Program-made: the position numbers and the translations under genes
Assembly (NCBI GenBank): GCA_944387035.1
Contig: CALXDJ010000008.1
Span: forward strand, 1 to 64,000
Length of the DNA: 64,000 bases
Reading direction: 5' to 3'
Source of the DNA: an uncultured Oscillospiraceae bacterium
GTDB lineage: Bacteria > Bacillota > Clostridia > Oscillospirales > Oscillospiraceae
The notes under the pieces: model-generated
Database searches by the model: none
Seen by the model: only the letters and a program-made list of their open reading frames with translations
What the model was told of the DNA's origin: nothing
Shown here: in pieces, positions 17,692 to 25,570 of the stretch
Position numbering within the stretch: position 1 is the first letter of the stretch
How the letters are laid out: every line of letters begins with the position of its first letter

Positions 17692-18579
17692 ATGACACAG
17701 GGACGGATTCAAAAGGCCCTGAGCGGGTTCTATTATGTCAATACCGGTTCCGAACTGCTGACCTGCCGGGCCCGGGGGAAATTCAGGAAGGAAGGCGTCT
17801 CCCCACTGGTCGGCGACCGGGTAGAGGTGCGGGAGCTGGGCGGCGGCGAGGGCTTCGTGGAGAAGATCCTGCCCCGGCGCAATGCCTTTTCCCGGCCGGC
17901 GGTGGCCAATATCGATCAGCTGGTGGTCATCGCCTCCGGGGCGGTGCCCCGGACCGACCCCTTCCTCATTGACCGGGTGGCGGCCATTGCGGCCCTCAAG
18001 TCCTGCGAGGTCATCATCCTGCTCAACAAGAGCGATCTGGACCGGGCGGACAGTCTTTACGAGATTTACCATGCGGCAGGCTTTCCCACCCTGCGTGTCA
18101 GCGCGGAAACCGGAGAGGGGCTGGAGGAGCTCAAGCCCCTCATTGCTGGGAAGTTATCCGCCTTTACAGGGAACTCCGGCGTAGGAAAATCCAGCATTCT
18201 CAATGCCTTGGATCCGGAGTTTCATCTCCAGGTGGGCGAGGTGAGCGACGCGCTGGGACGGGGACGGCATACCACCCGGCATGTGGAGCTGTACCATCTG
18301 GCCTGCGGGGCGGAAGTGGTGGACTCCCCGGGCTTTTCTTCCTTCGAAACGGAGGAGCTGAACCTGGAGCTCAAGCACCATTTGCCCGAGACATTTCGCG
18401 AGTTCCAGCCGTATCTGGACTCCTGCCGGTTTGTTGGGTGCAGTCATACCAAGGAGAAGGGCTGTGCCGTCTTGGAAGCCGTGAAGCGGGGCCAGATCCA
18501 GAAGAGCCGTCACAACAGTTACCTGCGGCTCTATGAGGAGCTCAAGCCTCTGAAGGATTGGCAGGAGACTAAAAAGTAA
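17692..18579 (+). CDS. rsgA: ribosome small subunit-dependent GTPase A
   Basis: A 295-residue circularly permuted GTPase that matures the 30S subunit: an N-terminal OB-fold (~1-70), a permuted G domain (NKSDL G4; GNSGVGKSS P-loop; DSPGF G3) and a C-terminal zinc knuckle (CRFVGCSHTKEKGC). Start uncertain: an ATG at 17674 overlaps the prkC stop (ATGA), while the ATG at 17692 has GGTGAG nearby and gives the usual MTQGRI-type N-terminus. It is the last gene of the cdaA block. Confidence 0.95.
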   Translation: MTQGRIQKALSGFYYVNTGSELLTCRARGKFRKEGVSPLVGDRVEVRELGGGEGFVEKILPRRNAFSRPAVANIDQLVVIASGAVPRTDPFLIDRVAAIAALKSCEVIILLNKSDLDRADSLYEIYHAAGFPTLRVSAETGEGLEELKPLIAGKLSAFTGNSGVGKSSILNALDPEFHLQVGEVSDALGRGRHTTRHVELYHLACGAEVVDSPGFSSFETEELNLELKHHLPETFREFQPYLDSCRFVGCSHTKEKGCAVLEAVKRGQIQKSRHNSYLRLYEELKPLKDWQETKK

Positions 18580-18581
18580 TC

Positions 18582-18618
18582 AAACTGCCGGAGGCATGCT
18601 TCCTCCGGCAGTTTTTTT
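18582..18618 (+). terminator. strong intrinsic terminator after rsgA
   Basis: A perfect 13-bp stem (AAACTGCCGGAGG / CCTCCGGCAGTTT), a 7-nt loop and a 7-T run at 18612-18618. It ends the long block that starts with cdaA. Confidence 0.95.
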
Positions 18619-18672
18619 GCACCCCGGATGGATTTGGTGCTTATACTGGAGAGGAAAGGAGGCGCAGGGCGC

Positions 18673-18831
18673 ATGTTTCATGGAAGGGGAGGCGGCTGCT
18701 GGCTGCTGGGTATGTTCGCAGTGGCTCTGGGGGCCGGAATCCTCATTACGGCAATTTTCCCGGTGGGAGCTCTGTTGTTCCTGGTGGCATTCGTACTCAT
18801 CGCGTGCGGCTGCGCCTGCTGCAGGCGTTAG
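18673..18831 (+). CDS. small membrane protein of unknown function
   Basis: A 52-residue peptide (MFHGRGGGCWLLGMFAVALG at the start). Two hydrophobic stretches are separated by a Pro-Gly turn, and a Cys-rich basic end follows (CGCACCRR). The ATG at 18673 has AAAGGAGG 10 nt upstream. It lies between the rsgA terminator and spoVM, where Bacillus carries rpe and thiN. Location suggests a sporulation or envelope role; nothing in the sequence proves it. Confidence 0.6.
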   Translation: MFHGRGGGCWLLGMFAVALGAGILITAIFPVGALLFLVAFVLIACGCACCRR

Positions 18832-18851
18832 CGGAGAAAGGAGCAGTATCA

Positions 18852-18932
18852 ATGAACATTGTGGTCTGGAAATCCCCCAAGGCTCTGCGGGGCATTCTGC
18901 GGCGGCTGTTCGGCGTCAAAGCCGGGGAGTAA
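18852..18932 (+). CDS. spoVM: stage V sporulation protein M (SpoVM)
   Basis: A 26-codon gene, easily missed. The peptide (MNIVVWKSPKALRGILRRLF, then GVKAGE) has exactly the 26-residue length of B. subtilis SpoVM and its pattern: hydrophobic start, lone Pro at position 9, then a Lys/Arg-rich amphipathic helix ending in a charged tail. SpoVM senses the convex forespore membrane and anchors SpoIVA. A strong AAAGGAG lies 8 nt before the ATG. Synteny agrees: in B. subtilis spoVM follows prpC-prkC-cpgA. sipL-like and spoIVA genes are close by. Confidence 0.88.
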   Translation: MNIVVWKSPKALRGILRRLFGVKAGE

Positions 18933-18938
18933 GATCGC

Positions 18939-18968
18939 GTCATAATGGCGGCCCGCCCGGCATAGAGT
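18939..18968 (+). promoter_or_regulatory. sigma-E-like promoter of sipL-like gene
   Basis: GTCATAAT (18939-18946), 14-nt spacer, CATAGAGT (18961-18968). The sporulation sigma-E consensus is about KMATATT-N14-15-CATACAnT. The -10 octamer and the spacing are identical to those before spoIVA. Confidence 0.75.
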
Positions 18969-19009
18969 GTGGCATGGATGATACAGCCGGGAAAGGAAGG
19001 GCCTCGAAG

Positions 19010-20548
19010 ATGGAACTGGAATTGAAAAAAACAAGCCTGGACGCCTATGAGACAGGCGGAGAACTGACACTAACCCAGGAGGAAACTGCGGAGACGATTG
19101 TACCGGACTATCTGCCGGATATCGCCCGGATCATTGAAACAGAAGGGCGGGTCTTCCTCCACAGCCGGGAACTGCGGGATGGGAAGGCGGAAGTATCCGG
19201 AACGGTGCGGGTCACGGTCCTCTACACGCCGGAAGGGGAGGGCGGTATTCGGACATTGGATTTTTCCATCCCCTTTACGGTTGAGAGCGACAGCCGGGCT
19301 CTGCCGGGCTGCCAGTACTTAGGCGCACAGACCCAGACAGAATTTCTGGAGACCAGAACACTCAACCCGCGCAAAATCTTCACGCACTGCAAGCTGGTGA
19401 CGGTGCTGACCGGATATCAGAAGAGTACCTTGTGTGTGTGCACGGATGCGGAGGCGGAGCCGGCACTGTGCGTGGAAAAGCGCCAGGAGCACCAGCACGC
19501 TGTACTCCTGACCCATATCGCGGAAAAGGACTTCACCTATTCCGGAGAGATGAATCTTTCACCAGGCCGGGATGGAGCGGTGGAACTGCTGGGCAATCGG
19601 GTCAGCGCTGCGGTATCGGAGGCAAAGATTGTAGGCAGCAAGCTGATTTTCAAAGGGGTATTCCATATTACCGTGCTTTACCGCACCGGCTCCAGTCTGT
19701 GCTGTTCGTCTTCGGCGGAACTGCCGTTCTCCCAGATCATGGAGGTAGAGGGCGCGGCGGAAGATCACACCGCGGATGTCCAGATTCAGCTGACCGGCAC
19801 GGATTTGCAGCTGGACAGCGATGACGACGAGGGCCGTCAGATTGCCGTAACACTCTACTTCCATGCCACGGCATTGCTGCGGCAGCAACAGGAGCTGACT
19901 TTGCTGGGAGACCTGTATTCCACTGCCTACGATATGAGTTATGAGGCTGTGCCGGTAAGTCTGACCGGTTTTATGGAGACCATGACCCGGCGGCAGACGG
20001 TACGGGAGGTCTTGGAAATCGGCGTAGAGGCGGAGTCTGTTTTGACGGTGTCTGTATGCTGCGGCGGCGTGCAGGTCAATCGGGAAGGGGAGAATGTGAC
20101 ATTGCGCACCGGCGCCACAGTTCGGGTTCTCTACCAGGATGAAGGCGGCACTCCGCTGGTGGCGGAGCGCTGTCTGGACGTATCCTGTCAGGTGGAGCTG
20201 CCGGAAAGCTGCAAAGTGACGGCCCGGGCGGTCTGCACCGAGGAGGTGCAGACCGGTATCGGGGACCGGGGCATCGAGGTGCGCTTCCCGGTGGACTTTT
20301 GCATCGAGGCCGCAACCCGGACCAAGCGGGTGTGCATCTCCAGCGCCCGGGTCGATACCGACAGTCCCCGGGACATGACGGGAAAGCCGTCCCTGGTTTT
20401 GCGGTGCCTGGGCAAACAGGAGAGTGCCTGGGACCTGGCCAAGGCGTGCAACACCACCATCCGGGATCTGCTCTCAGCCAATCAGCTGGAAAGCGAAGAG
20501 GCAATTCCCAGAGAGAAGCTGCTGCTGATCCCTCGGAAGCGGGCATAA
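19010..20548 (+). CDS. sipL: SipL-like spore coat morphogenetic protein (DUF3794 + LysM)
   Basis: A 512-residue protein with repeated DUF3794/SPOCS-type beta modules through residues ~1-450 and a C-terminal LysM domain (~465-509, with SAWDLAKACNTTIRDLLSAN). This architecture matches Clostridioides difficile SipL, whose LysM domain binds SpoIVA to build the coat base. The ATG at 19010 has AAAGGAAGG 9 nt upstream and sits 41 nt after a sigma-E-like promoter; an in-frame ATG at 18974 is less well placed. spoVM lies just upstream and spoIVA downstream. The gene name is by architecture. Confidence 0.85.
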   Translation: MELELKKTSLDAYETGGELTLTQEETAETIVPDYLPDIARIIETEGRVFLHSRELRDGKAEVSGTVRVTVLYTPEGEGGIRTLDFSIPFTVESDSRALPGCQYLGAQTQTEFLETRTLNPRKIFTHCKLVTVLTGYQKSTLCVCTDAEAEPALCVEKRQEHQHAVLLTHIAEKDFTYSGEMNLSPGRDGAVELLGNRVSAAVSEAKIVGSKLIFKGVFHITVLYRTGSSLCCSSSAELPFSQIMEVEGAAEDHTADVQIQLTGTDLQLDSDDDEGRQIAVTLYFHATALLRQQQELTLLGDLYSTAYDMSYEAVPVSLTGFMETMTRRQTVREVLEIGVEAESVLTVSVCCGGVQVNREGENVTLRTGATVRVLYQDEGGTPLVAERCLDVSCQVELPESCKVTARAVCTEEVQTGIGDRGIEVRFPVDFCIEAATRTKRVCISSARVDTDSPRDMTGKPSLVLRCLGKQESAWDLAKACNTTIRDLLSANQLESEEAIPREKLLLIPRKRA

Positions 20549-20575
20549 GCCGCATCCAGCCCGACAAACAATAAG

Positions 20576-20614
20576 AATGCCCCGGCAGATCAGAAGAGAT
20601 CTGCCGGGGCATGG
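20576..20614. terminator. hairpin between convergent sipL and ABC transporter genes
   Basis: A perfect 15-bp inverted repeat (20576-20590 with 20597-20611; arm ATGCCCCGGCAGATC) with a 6-nt loop. T-rich flanks are weak on both sides, but the position between convergent genes fits a shared terminator. Confidence 0.75.
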
Positions 20615-20631
20615 TTTTGCTGAAAATCCGT

Positions 20632-21417
20632 TTAGTTCTGGGCGTAGCGGGAGAGGAACTGCCGGGTGCGCTCCTCCCGGGGATGCTCGATGACCTGGTG
20701 GGGATCGCCCTGTTCCACGATGACGCCGCCGTCCATAAAAATCACCTGATCCGCCACATCCCGGGCGAAGGCCATCTCATGGGTGACGATGATCATGGTG
20801 GTCCGCTGCTCCGCCAGAGAGCGGATGACCTTGAGCACCTCGCCGGTGAGCTCCGGGTCCAGGGCGGAGGTGGGTTCGTCGAAGCACAAGATATCCGGAT
20901 GCAGCGCCAGAGCGCGGGCAATGGCCACCCGCTGCTGCTGGCCGCCGGAGAGCTGGTGGGGATAGTGATTGGCCCGGTCGGAAAGCCCCATTTTCCCGAG
21001 CAGCTCCCGGCCTTCTGCCTGGATTTCCTCCAGAATGGCCTTTTTGTTCGCCTTGAAGTCCGGCCGCTCCTGACTGAGCAGTTCCTTGGCCAGGGTGACA
21101 TTTTTCAGCGCGGTGTATTGGGGGAAGAGATTGAAGGACTGGAACACCATGCCGAAGTGAAGCCGCTTGCGGCGCACCTCATTTTCTCTCTGCGTGGCGG
21201 GATCGGCGGCATCAAAGAGGGTCTCCCCCTGCACGCAGATGGTGCCGCTGTCCGGCGTTTCCAGAAAGTTCAGGCAGCGCAGAAGGGTGGTCTTTCCGGA
21301 GCCGGAGGAACCGATGATGGACAGCGCCTGGCCTTTTTCCAGTGAGAAGCTGATATCCTCCAGAACCTTGGTGGCGCCAAAATGCTTTTCAATATGCTGC
21401 ACTTCCAAAATTGCCAT
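20632..21417 (-). CDS. polar amino acid ABC transporter, ATP-binding protein
   Basis: A 261-residue ABC ATPase of the GlnQ/HisP type: Walker [10 protein letters not shown], signature LSGGQQQR, Walker [15 protein letters not shown]. It powers import by the adjacent permease and binding protein. RBS GGAGGGAACG lies before the ATG and 15 nt separate it from the permease gene. Substrate specificity cannot be read from this subunit. Confidence 0.93.
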   Translation of the reverse strand: MAILEVQHIEKHFGATKVLEDISFSLEKGQALSIIGSSGSGKTTLLRCLNFLETPDSGTICVQGETLFDAADPATQRENEVRRKRLHFGMVFQSFNLFPQYTALKNVTLAKELLSQERPDFKANKKAILEEIQAEGRELLGKMGLSDRANHYPHQLSGGQQQRVAIARALALHPDILCFDEPTSALDPELTGEVLKVIRSLAEQRTTMIIVTHEMAFARDVADQVIFMDGGVIVEQGDPHQVIEHPREERTRQFLSRYAQN

Positions 21418-21432
21418 GATGTCGTTCCCTCC

Positions 21433-22206
21433 TTACTGAAAGAATGCCAGCTTCTGCTCCAGCTTGCCCAGGAGCACGGTGACCACACCGCTGAAGACCA
21501 GATAATAAATTGCCGTAAAGAACAGGGGCCAGGTGAGACCGGCAATGCCGGAATTTCCCTTCATAAAGGATTCGCCCATCCAGATGACCTCCTGCAGGGC
21601 GATGACCCGGGCCAGGGAGGTGTCCTTGACCAGGGTGATGATTTCGTTGGACATGGGAGGCACGATGCGCTTGATCATCTGCACCAGGGTGATGTGGCGG
21701 AAGATCTGGGACTTGGTCATGCCCAGCACCTGACCGGCCTCTCTCTGGCCGGTGGGCACACCCTGGATGCCGCCCCGGTAGATCTCGGAGAAGTAGCAGG
21801 CATAGTTGATGATGAAGGCCACGCAGACCGCCATCATCCGGCCGGCTTCGCCGCTGGGCCAGTTGAACCATTTCTGGATTCCCGGCACGTAGAACAACGC
21901 GATGATCTGCAGAACCAGCGGGGTGCCCCGAATGATCCATACCATCAGACGGCAGACCAGCCGGATGGGCTGGAAGGCGATGAGCAGCTTGGCGATCTTG
22001 CCCGGTTCACGCTTGTTCCGCCGCAGGTACCAGTGCACCGGGCGGGACAGGGGCGCCAGGCGGCTCATGGAACCGAAGCTGATAATCAGACCCAACGGCA
22101 GGGCCCCGATCAGAGTGATGAAAAACAGCTGCAGGGTTTTCAAAAATCCGCTGTTCAGGGCGGACAAAACGGTCTGGAAGGTGGTGGAGGTGAAAAATTC
22201 CAACAT
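21433..22206 (-). CDS. amino acid ABC transporter permease
   Basis: A 257-residue permease of the HisMQ family with about five membrane helices and the EAA-loop motif (SQIFRHITLVQMIKRIVPPM). It forms the membrane channel with the ATPase encoded immediately downstream. It is separated from the binding-protein gene by 110 nt that contain a strong hairpin. Confidence 0.92.
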   Translation of the reverse strand: MLEFFTSTTFQTVLSALNSGFLKTLQLFFITLIGALPLGLIISFGSMSRLAPLSRPVHWYLRRNKREPGKIAKLLIAFQPIRLVCRLMVWIIRGTPLVLQIIALFYVPGIQKWFNWPSGEAGRMMAVCVAFIINYACYFSEIYRGGIQGVPTGQREAGQVLGMTKSQIFRHITLVQMIKRIVPPMSNEIITLVKDTSLARVIALQEVIWMGESFMKGNSGIAGLTWPLFFTAIYYLVFSGVVTVLLGKLEQKLAFFQ

Positions 22207-22247
22207 GGTATCGTCCTCTCAAGATGTATGTAGTGGAAGGTCAGTCG

Positions 22248-22290
22248 CGGAAAAGCAGAGCACGCTGTGGAGGCGCGCTCTGCTTTTCCG
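22248..22290 (-). terminator. hairpin between binding-protein and permease genes
   Basis: A perfect 14-bp inverted repeat (22248-22261 with 22277-22290, arm CGGAAAAGCAGAGC) with a 15-nt loop that can extend the stem. No long T tract follows in the minus direction. It is positioned to protect or partly terminate the binding-protein mRNA, as in many ABC operons. Confidence 0.6.
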
Positions 22291-22316
22291 AATGTCGGGA
22301 TTGCGGGGAAGGGGAA

Positions 22317-23198
22317 TTACTCCAGAATCACAGCATCCTGAAGGCCGTAGGTGGTAGCCGTCTCCAGCACGGTGCCGTCGGCGACTTTCTCCGCCCAGAA
22401 GGAGTTGAAGGTATCCACCAGGTCGGACCCCTGCCGGAAGCCGACGCCGTACTCCTCGGAAGGCAGGCCCTGGGTATCGTTGAGGTTGAGGCTGTATGCA
22501 AGATCGGCGTAGCTGGTGCCCTCGCCGGTCATCTCGGCAGCCATCAGAACGTCGATGACGGCGGCATCGGACGTGCCGGCGGAAACCTCCATCAGGGCGT
22601 TGGCCTGCGCCTGCACGGGCACGGTGGTGGCGCCCAGGGCCTCGGCGGCATCCTCACCGGCGGAGCCGGATTCCACGGCGATATTCAATCCTTCCAGGGA
22701 GGTCAGGCCCTCAAAGTCCGCAGCCTTGTCAGCAGGGTATACCAGGGTTTGATAGTTGGTGCAGTAGGGAGTGGAGGTGCCCATGGCGGCCAGAACATCC
22801 TCACTCAGGGTCATGCCGTTCCACACGCAGTCAATGGCCCGGGAGTTGAGCTCTTCCACCTTATAGTCCCAGGTGATCTCCTGGAACTCCACATTCACGC
22901 CAAGGCTTTCGGCGAAGGCCTTGGCCATGTCGGCGTCAAAGCCGATCCACTCGTCGCTGCCTTCTTCCTTATAGTCCAAGGGAGCAAAGTAGGTGATGCC
23001 GACCACCAGCGTGCCCTTGTCCTGGACGTAGGCCAGGTCGCTTTCGCTTCCTGTGTTGTCGGCCGGCTCCTCCGTGGTCTGGCCGGCAGTATCGTCCGCC
23101 GGCTCCTCCGTGGTGTCGCTGCCGCCGCAGGCGGCCAGGGAAGCTGTCATGGCCAGGGCCAGTACCAAAGCCAGAATCGTTTTCAGTCTTTTCATCAT
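22317..23198 (-). CDS. amino acid ABC transporter substrate-binding lipoprotein
   Basis: A 293-residue SBP_bac_3 family lipoprotein. Its signal peptide (MMKRLKTILALVLALAM) ends in the lipobox LAAC with lipidated Cys at residue 24, then an acidic Thr/Glu-rich linker. The binding fold starts at VQDKGTLVVGITYFAPLDY. The ATG at 23198 is chosen because GGAGG is 6 nt upstream; the ATG at 23204 touches the SD. It is the first gene of a three-gene uptake operon lying between sipL and spoIVA. Confidence 0.92.
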   Translation of the reverse strand: MMKRLKTILALVLALAMTASLAACGGSDTTEEPADDTAGQTTEEPADNTGSESDLAYVQDKGTLVVGITYFAPLDYKEEGSDEWIGFDADMAKAFAESLGVNVEFQEITWDYKVEELNSRAIDCVWNGMTLSEDVLAAMGTSTPYCTNYQTLVYPADKAADFEGLTSLEGLNIAVESGSAGEDAAEALGATTVPVQAQANALMEVSAGTSDAAVIDVLMAAEMTGEGTSYADLAYSLNLNDTQGLPSEEYGVGFRQGSDLVDTFNSFWAEKVADGTVLETATTYGLQDAVILE

Positions 23199-23248
23199 TT
23201 CCATCCTCCAGACGCGGCGGGATGGGCCCGCCCGTTTAATTCATTAGT

Positions 23249-23277
23249 AGTTTACCATGGTAAATTGAAGATGTAAA
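23249..23277 (-). promoter_or_regulatory. promoter of the amino acid ABC operon with embedded palindrome
   Basis: On the minus strand TTTACA (23272-23277), 17-nt spacer, TAAACT (23249-23254). A perfect 14-bp palindrome, TTTACCATGGTAAA (23251-23264), overlaps the -10 and spacer and looks like a repressor operator. Confidence 0.55.
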
Positions 23278-23349
23278 TGCAAAAACATGCTCAAATAGCG
23301 AAAAAAATTCGAGCTTGTTTTGTGGAAATGGAACAAAAATAGACGGGCC

Positions 23350-23379
23350 GTCATACTTTGCCGGCGGCAGACATAGAGT
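23350..23379 (+). promoter_or_regulatory. sigma-E-like promoter of spoIVA
   Basis: GTCATACT (23350-23357), 14-nt spacer, CATAGAGT (23372-23379), 38 nt before the spoIVA ATG. Its -10 box and spacing are identical to those of the sipL promoter. Confidence 0.8.
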
Positions 23380-23417
23380 GGGAACATGAATATGGAGCGG
23401 AAAAAGGACGGGATGCT

Positions 23418-24893
23418 ATGAATACCACGATCTATCAGAATATCGCCACCCGCACCGCGGGGGATATCTACATTGGCGTGGTGGGACCGGTACGCACCGG
23501 AAAATCCACCTTTATCAAACGGTTCATGGAGACGCAGGTCATTCCCAACATCGAGAATGTCTACCGCCGGGAACGGGCCCGGGATGAGCTGCCCCAGAGC
23601 GGTTCCGGCCGGACCATCATGACTGCCGAGCCCAAGTTCGTACCGGAGGAAGCGGCGCAGATCCAGCTGGAGGGCGGGGCGGCATTTTCCGTGCGGCTGA
23701 TCGACTGCGTGGGCTATATGGTCCGGGGGGCCATCGGGCAGTACGAGGATGATGCGCCCCGCATGGTCACCACACCCTGGTACGACCACGAGATCCCCAT
23801 GACGGAGGCGGCGGAGATCGGCACCCGAAAGGTCATTGCCGAGCACTCCACCATCGGCGTGGTCATCACCACCGACGGCACCATCTCCGATATTCCCCGG
23901 GAGGACTATCTGGAGGCGGAGGAGCGGGTCATCCGGGAACTGCAGGAGCTGGGAAAGCCCTTCATCGTGCTGCTCAATTCCGCCGATCCCAAAGGAGAGC
24001 GGGCCGGGGCCATCGCCCGGGACATCACCTCCCGCTATGAGGTCAACTGCATGGCGGTAAACTGTCTGGAGCTGGACGAGGACGCGGTGGGAGAGATTCT
24101 CAAGGCCGTGCTCTATGAGTTCCCCATGCAGGAGCTGGACCTGTTCCTGCCGCCCTGGGTGGACGCTTTGCCGGCGGACCATCCCATCAAGGCGGGACTG
24201 TACGAAGCCGTGCGCCAGGGGACCGATCAGCTGCATCACATCCGGGAGATCAACGGTGTTATTGCCTCTCTGGGTGAGTGTGAAAACATCAGTGAGGCCA
24301 AGATTACCTCCATTGACCTGGGCACCGGCATTGCCGCCGCCACTCTGGTACTGCCCCGGGAACTGTTCTATCATACGCTTTCGGAACAGTCGGGATTCTC
24401 CGTGGCCGACGACGGCGATCTCATGAGTCTTTTGACCCGGCTGGCAGCCGTCAAGGCGGAGTACGACAAGGTGGCCGGCGCATTGAAGGATGTCCGGGAG
24501 ACGGGATACGGCATCGTAGTGCCCGGCATCGACGAGCTGAAGCTGGAAGAGCCGGAGATCATGAAGCAGGGCGGACGCTACGGCGTCCGGCTCAAGGCCA
24601 GCGCCCCCAGTATCCATATGATCCGGGCAGACATCGAGACGGCGGTTTCGCCCATTGTAGGCAACGAAAAGCAGTCGGAAGATATGGTGAACTATCTGCT
24701 CCAGGAGTTCGAGGGGGATACCAGCAAGATCTGGCAGTCCAATATCTTCGGCCGCAGCTTCCATGAGCTGGTCAGCGAGGATCTGCAGGCAAAGCTCAAG
24801 CGGATGCCTGACGATGCCCGGAAAAAACTCCAGGAAACCCTCACCCGCATCATCAACGAGGGCAGCGGCGGTTTGATCTGCATCATTTTATAA
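23418..24893 (+). CDS. spoIVA: stage IV sporulation protein A
   Basis: A 491-residue SpoIVA (492 in B. subtilis), a cytoskeletal ATPase that polymerises on the forespore surface as the coat basement layer, recruited by SpoVM. The N-terminal P-loop GPVRTGKS is at residues 23-30, with a DCVGYMV switch region near residue 95. The C-terminus is hydrophobic and conserved (GSGGLICIIL), as needed for SpoVM contact. The ATG at 23418 follows AAGGACGGG. Confidence 0.97.
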   Translation: MNTTIYQNIATRTAGDIYIGVVGPVRTGKSTFIKRFMETQVIPNIENVYRRERARDELPQSGSGRTIMTAEPKFVPEEAAQIQLEGGAAFSVRLIDCVGYMVRGAIGQYEDDAPRMVTTPWYDHEIPMTEAAEIGTRKVIAEHSTIGVVITTDGTISDIPREDYLEAEERVIRELQELGKPFIVLLNSADPKGERAGAIARDITSRYEVNCMAVNCLELDEDAVGEILKAVLYEFPMQELDLFLPPWVDALPADHPIKAGLYEAVRQGTDQLHHIREINGVIASLGECENISEAKITSIDLGTGIAAATLVLPRELFYHTLSEQSGFSVADDGDLMSLLTRLAAVKAEYDKVAGALKDVRETGYGIVVPGIDELKLEEPEIMKQGGRYGVRLKASAPSIHMIRADIETAVSPIVGNEKQSEDMVNYLLQEFEGDTSKIWQSNIFGRSFHELVSEDLQAKLKRMPDDARKKLQETLTRIINEGSGGLICIIL

Positions 24894-24926
24894 GGACACG
24901 GCATACTATCAGGACACGGCGCACAG

Positions 24927-24958
24927 CGGCGGGATACCGGTTTGGTATCCCGCCGTTT
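24927..24958 (+). terminator. terminator after spoIVA
   Basis: A perfect 12-bp stem CGGCGGGATACC / GGTATCCCGCCG with a 5-nt loop and short T run. It lies between convergent spoIVA and ogt. Confidence 0.75.
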
Positions 24959-24960
24959 GA

Positions 24961-25458
24961 TTAGGATCCAGCCGCTCGCTGTTCCAGCTCCAGCAAAAAC
25001 CGCTTGCGCTCCAGCCCTCCGGCGTAGCCGGTGAGGCGTCCGTCCGCCCCCAGCACCCGGTGACAGGGAATCAGAATGGAGATGGGGTTGTGCCCCACCG
25101 CGCTGCCTACCGCCCGGGCAGAGGCAGGGGAAAGTCCCAACTCCCGGGCCAGGGTGCCGTATGTAGTCGTGGAACCGTAGGGGATTGCCAGCAGCAAGTC
25201 CCATACCCGGCGTTGAAACGGTGTTCCTGCCGGATCCAGGGGCGGAAGGGGAGGGAGGGGGAGCTCACCGGCAAAATACGCGGCCAGCCATGCCTGGGCC
25301 TGCCGGAGCGCCGGATCATCCGGATTTTCCCGGGTGGGCTCCTGCACTGTGCGGGCATAATATTTCTGTCCCTCCAGCCAAAGTCCGGTCACGGCGCTGC
25401 CGTTTGAGGTGAGCAGCAAATTTCCGACCGGAGAGGGCACCGTCATGCAGTTGGTCAC
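24961..25458 (-). CDS. ogt: methylated-DNA-protein cysteine methyltransferase
   Basis: A 165-residue suicide repair protein that moves O6-alkyl groups from guanine to its own cysteine, in the PCHRVLG motif. An N-terminal ribonuclease-like domain and a C-terminal helix-turn-helix part are present at normal length. A GTG start at 25458 is favoured (AAAGGAG about 9 nt upstream); a TTG at 25467 abuts the SD and an ATG lies at 25446. It is divergent from coaX. Confidence 0.92.
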   Translation of the reverse strand: MTNCMTVPSPVGNLLLTSNGSAVTGLWLEGQKYYARTVQEPTRENPDDPALRQAQAWLAAYFAGELPLPPLPPLDPAGTPFQRRVWDLLLAIPYGSTTTYGTLARELGLSPASARAVGSAVGHNPISILIPCHRVLGADGRLTGYAGGLERKRFLLELEQRAAGS

Positions 25459-25483
25459 GGCAAACAACTCCTTTCACACAAGT

Positions 25484-25512
25484 AGTATACCAATGGGAGG
25501 GGGGACTTGCAA
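25484..25512 (-). promoter_or_regulatory. promoter of ogt sharing its -35 with coaX
   Basis: Minus strand TTGCAA (25507-25512), 17-nt spacer, TATACT (25484-25489). TTGCAA is its own reverse complement and also serves as the -35 of the opposite promoter. Confidence 0.6.
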
Positions 25513-25535
25513 GGGCGGGAAAGACGTGATACCAT
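25507..25535 (+). promoter_or_regulatory. promoter of coaX
   Basis: TTGCAA (25507-25512), 17-nt spacer, TACCAT (25530-25535). The -10 is weak (4 of 6). Divergent to the ogt promoter from the same -35 hexamer. Confidence 0.45.
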
Positions 25536-25570
25536 AGGAGCGGACAACTGTTGCAAGGAGGAATCATCAT

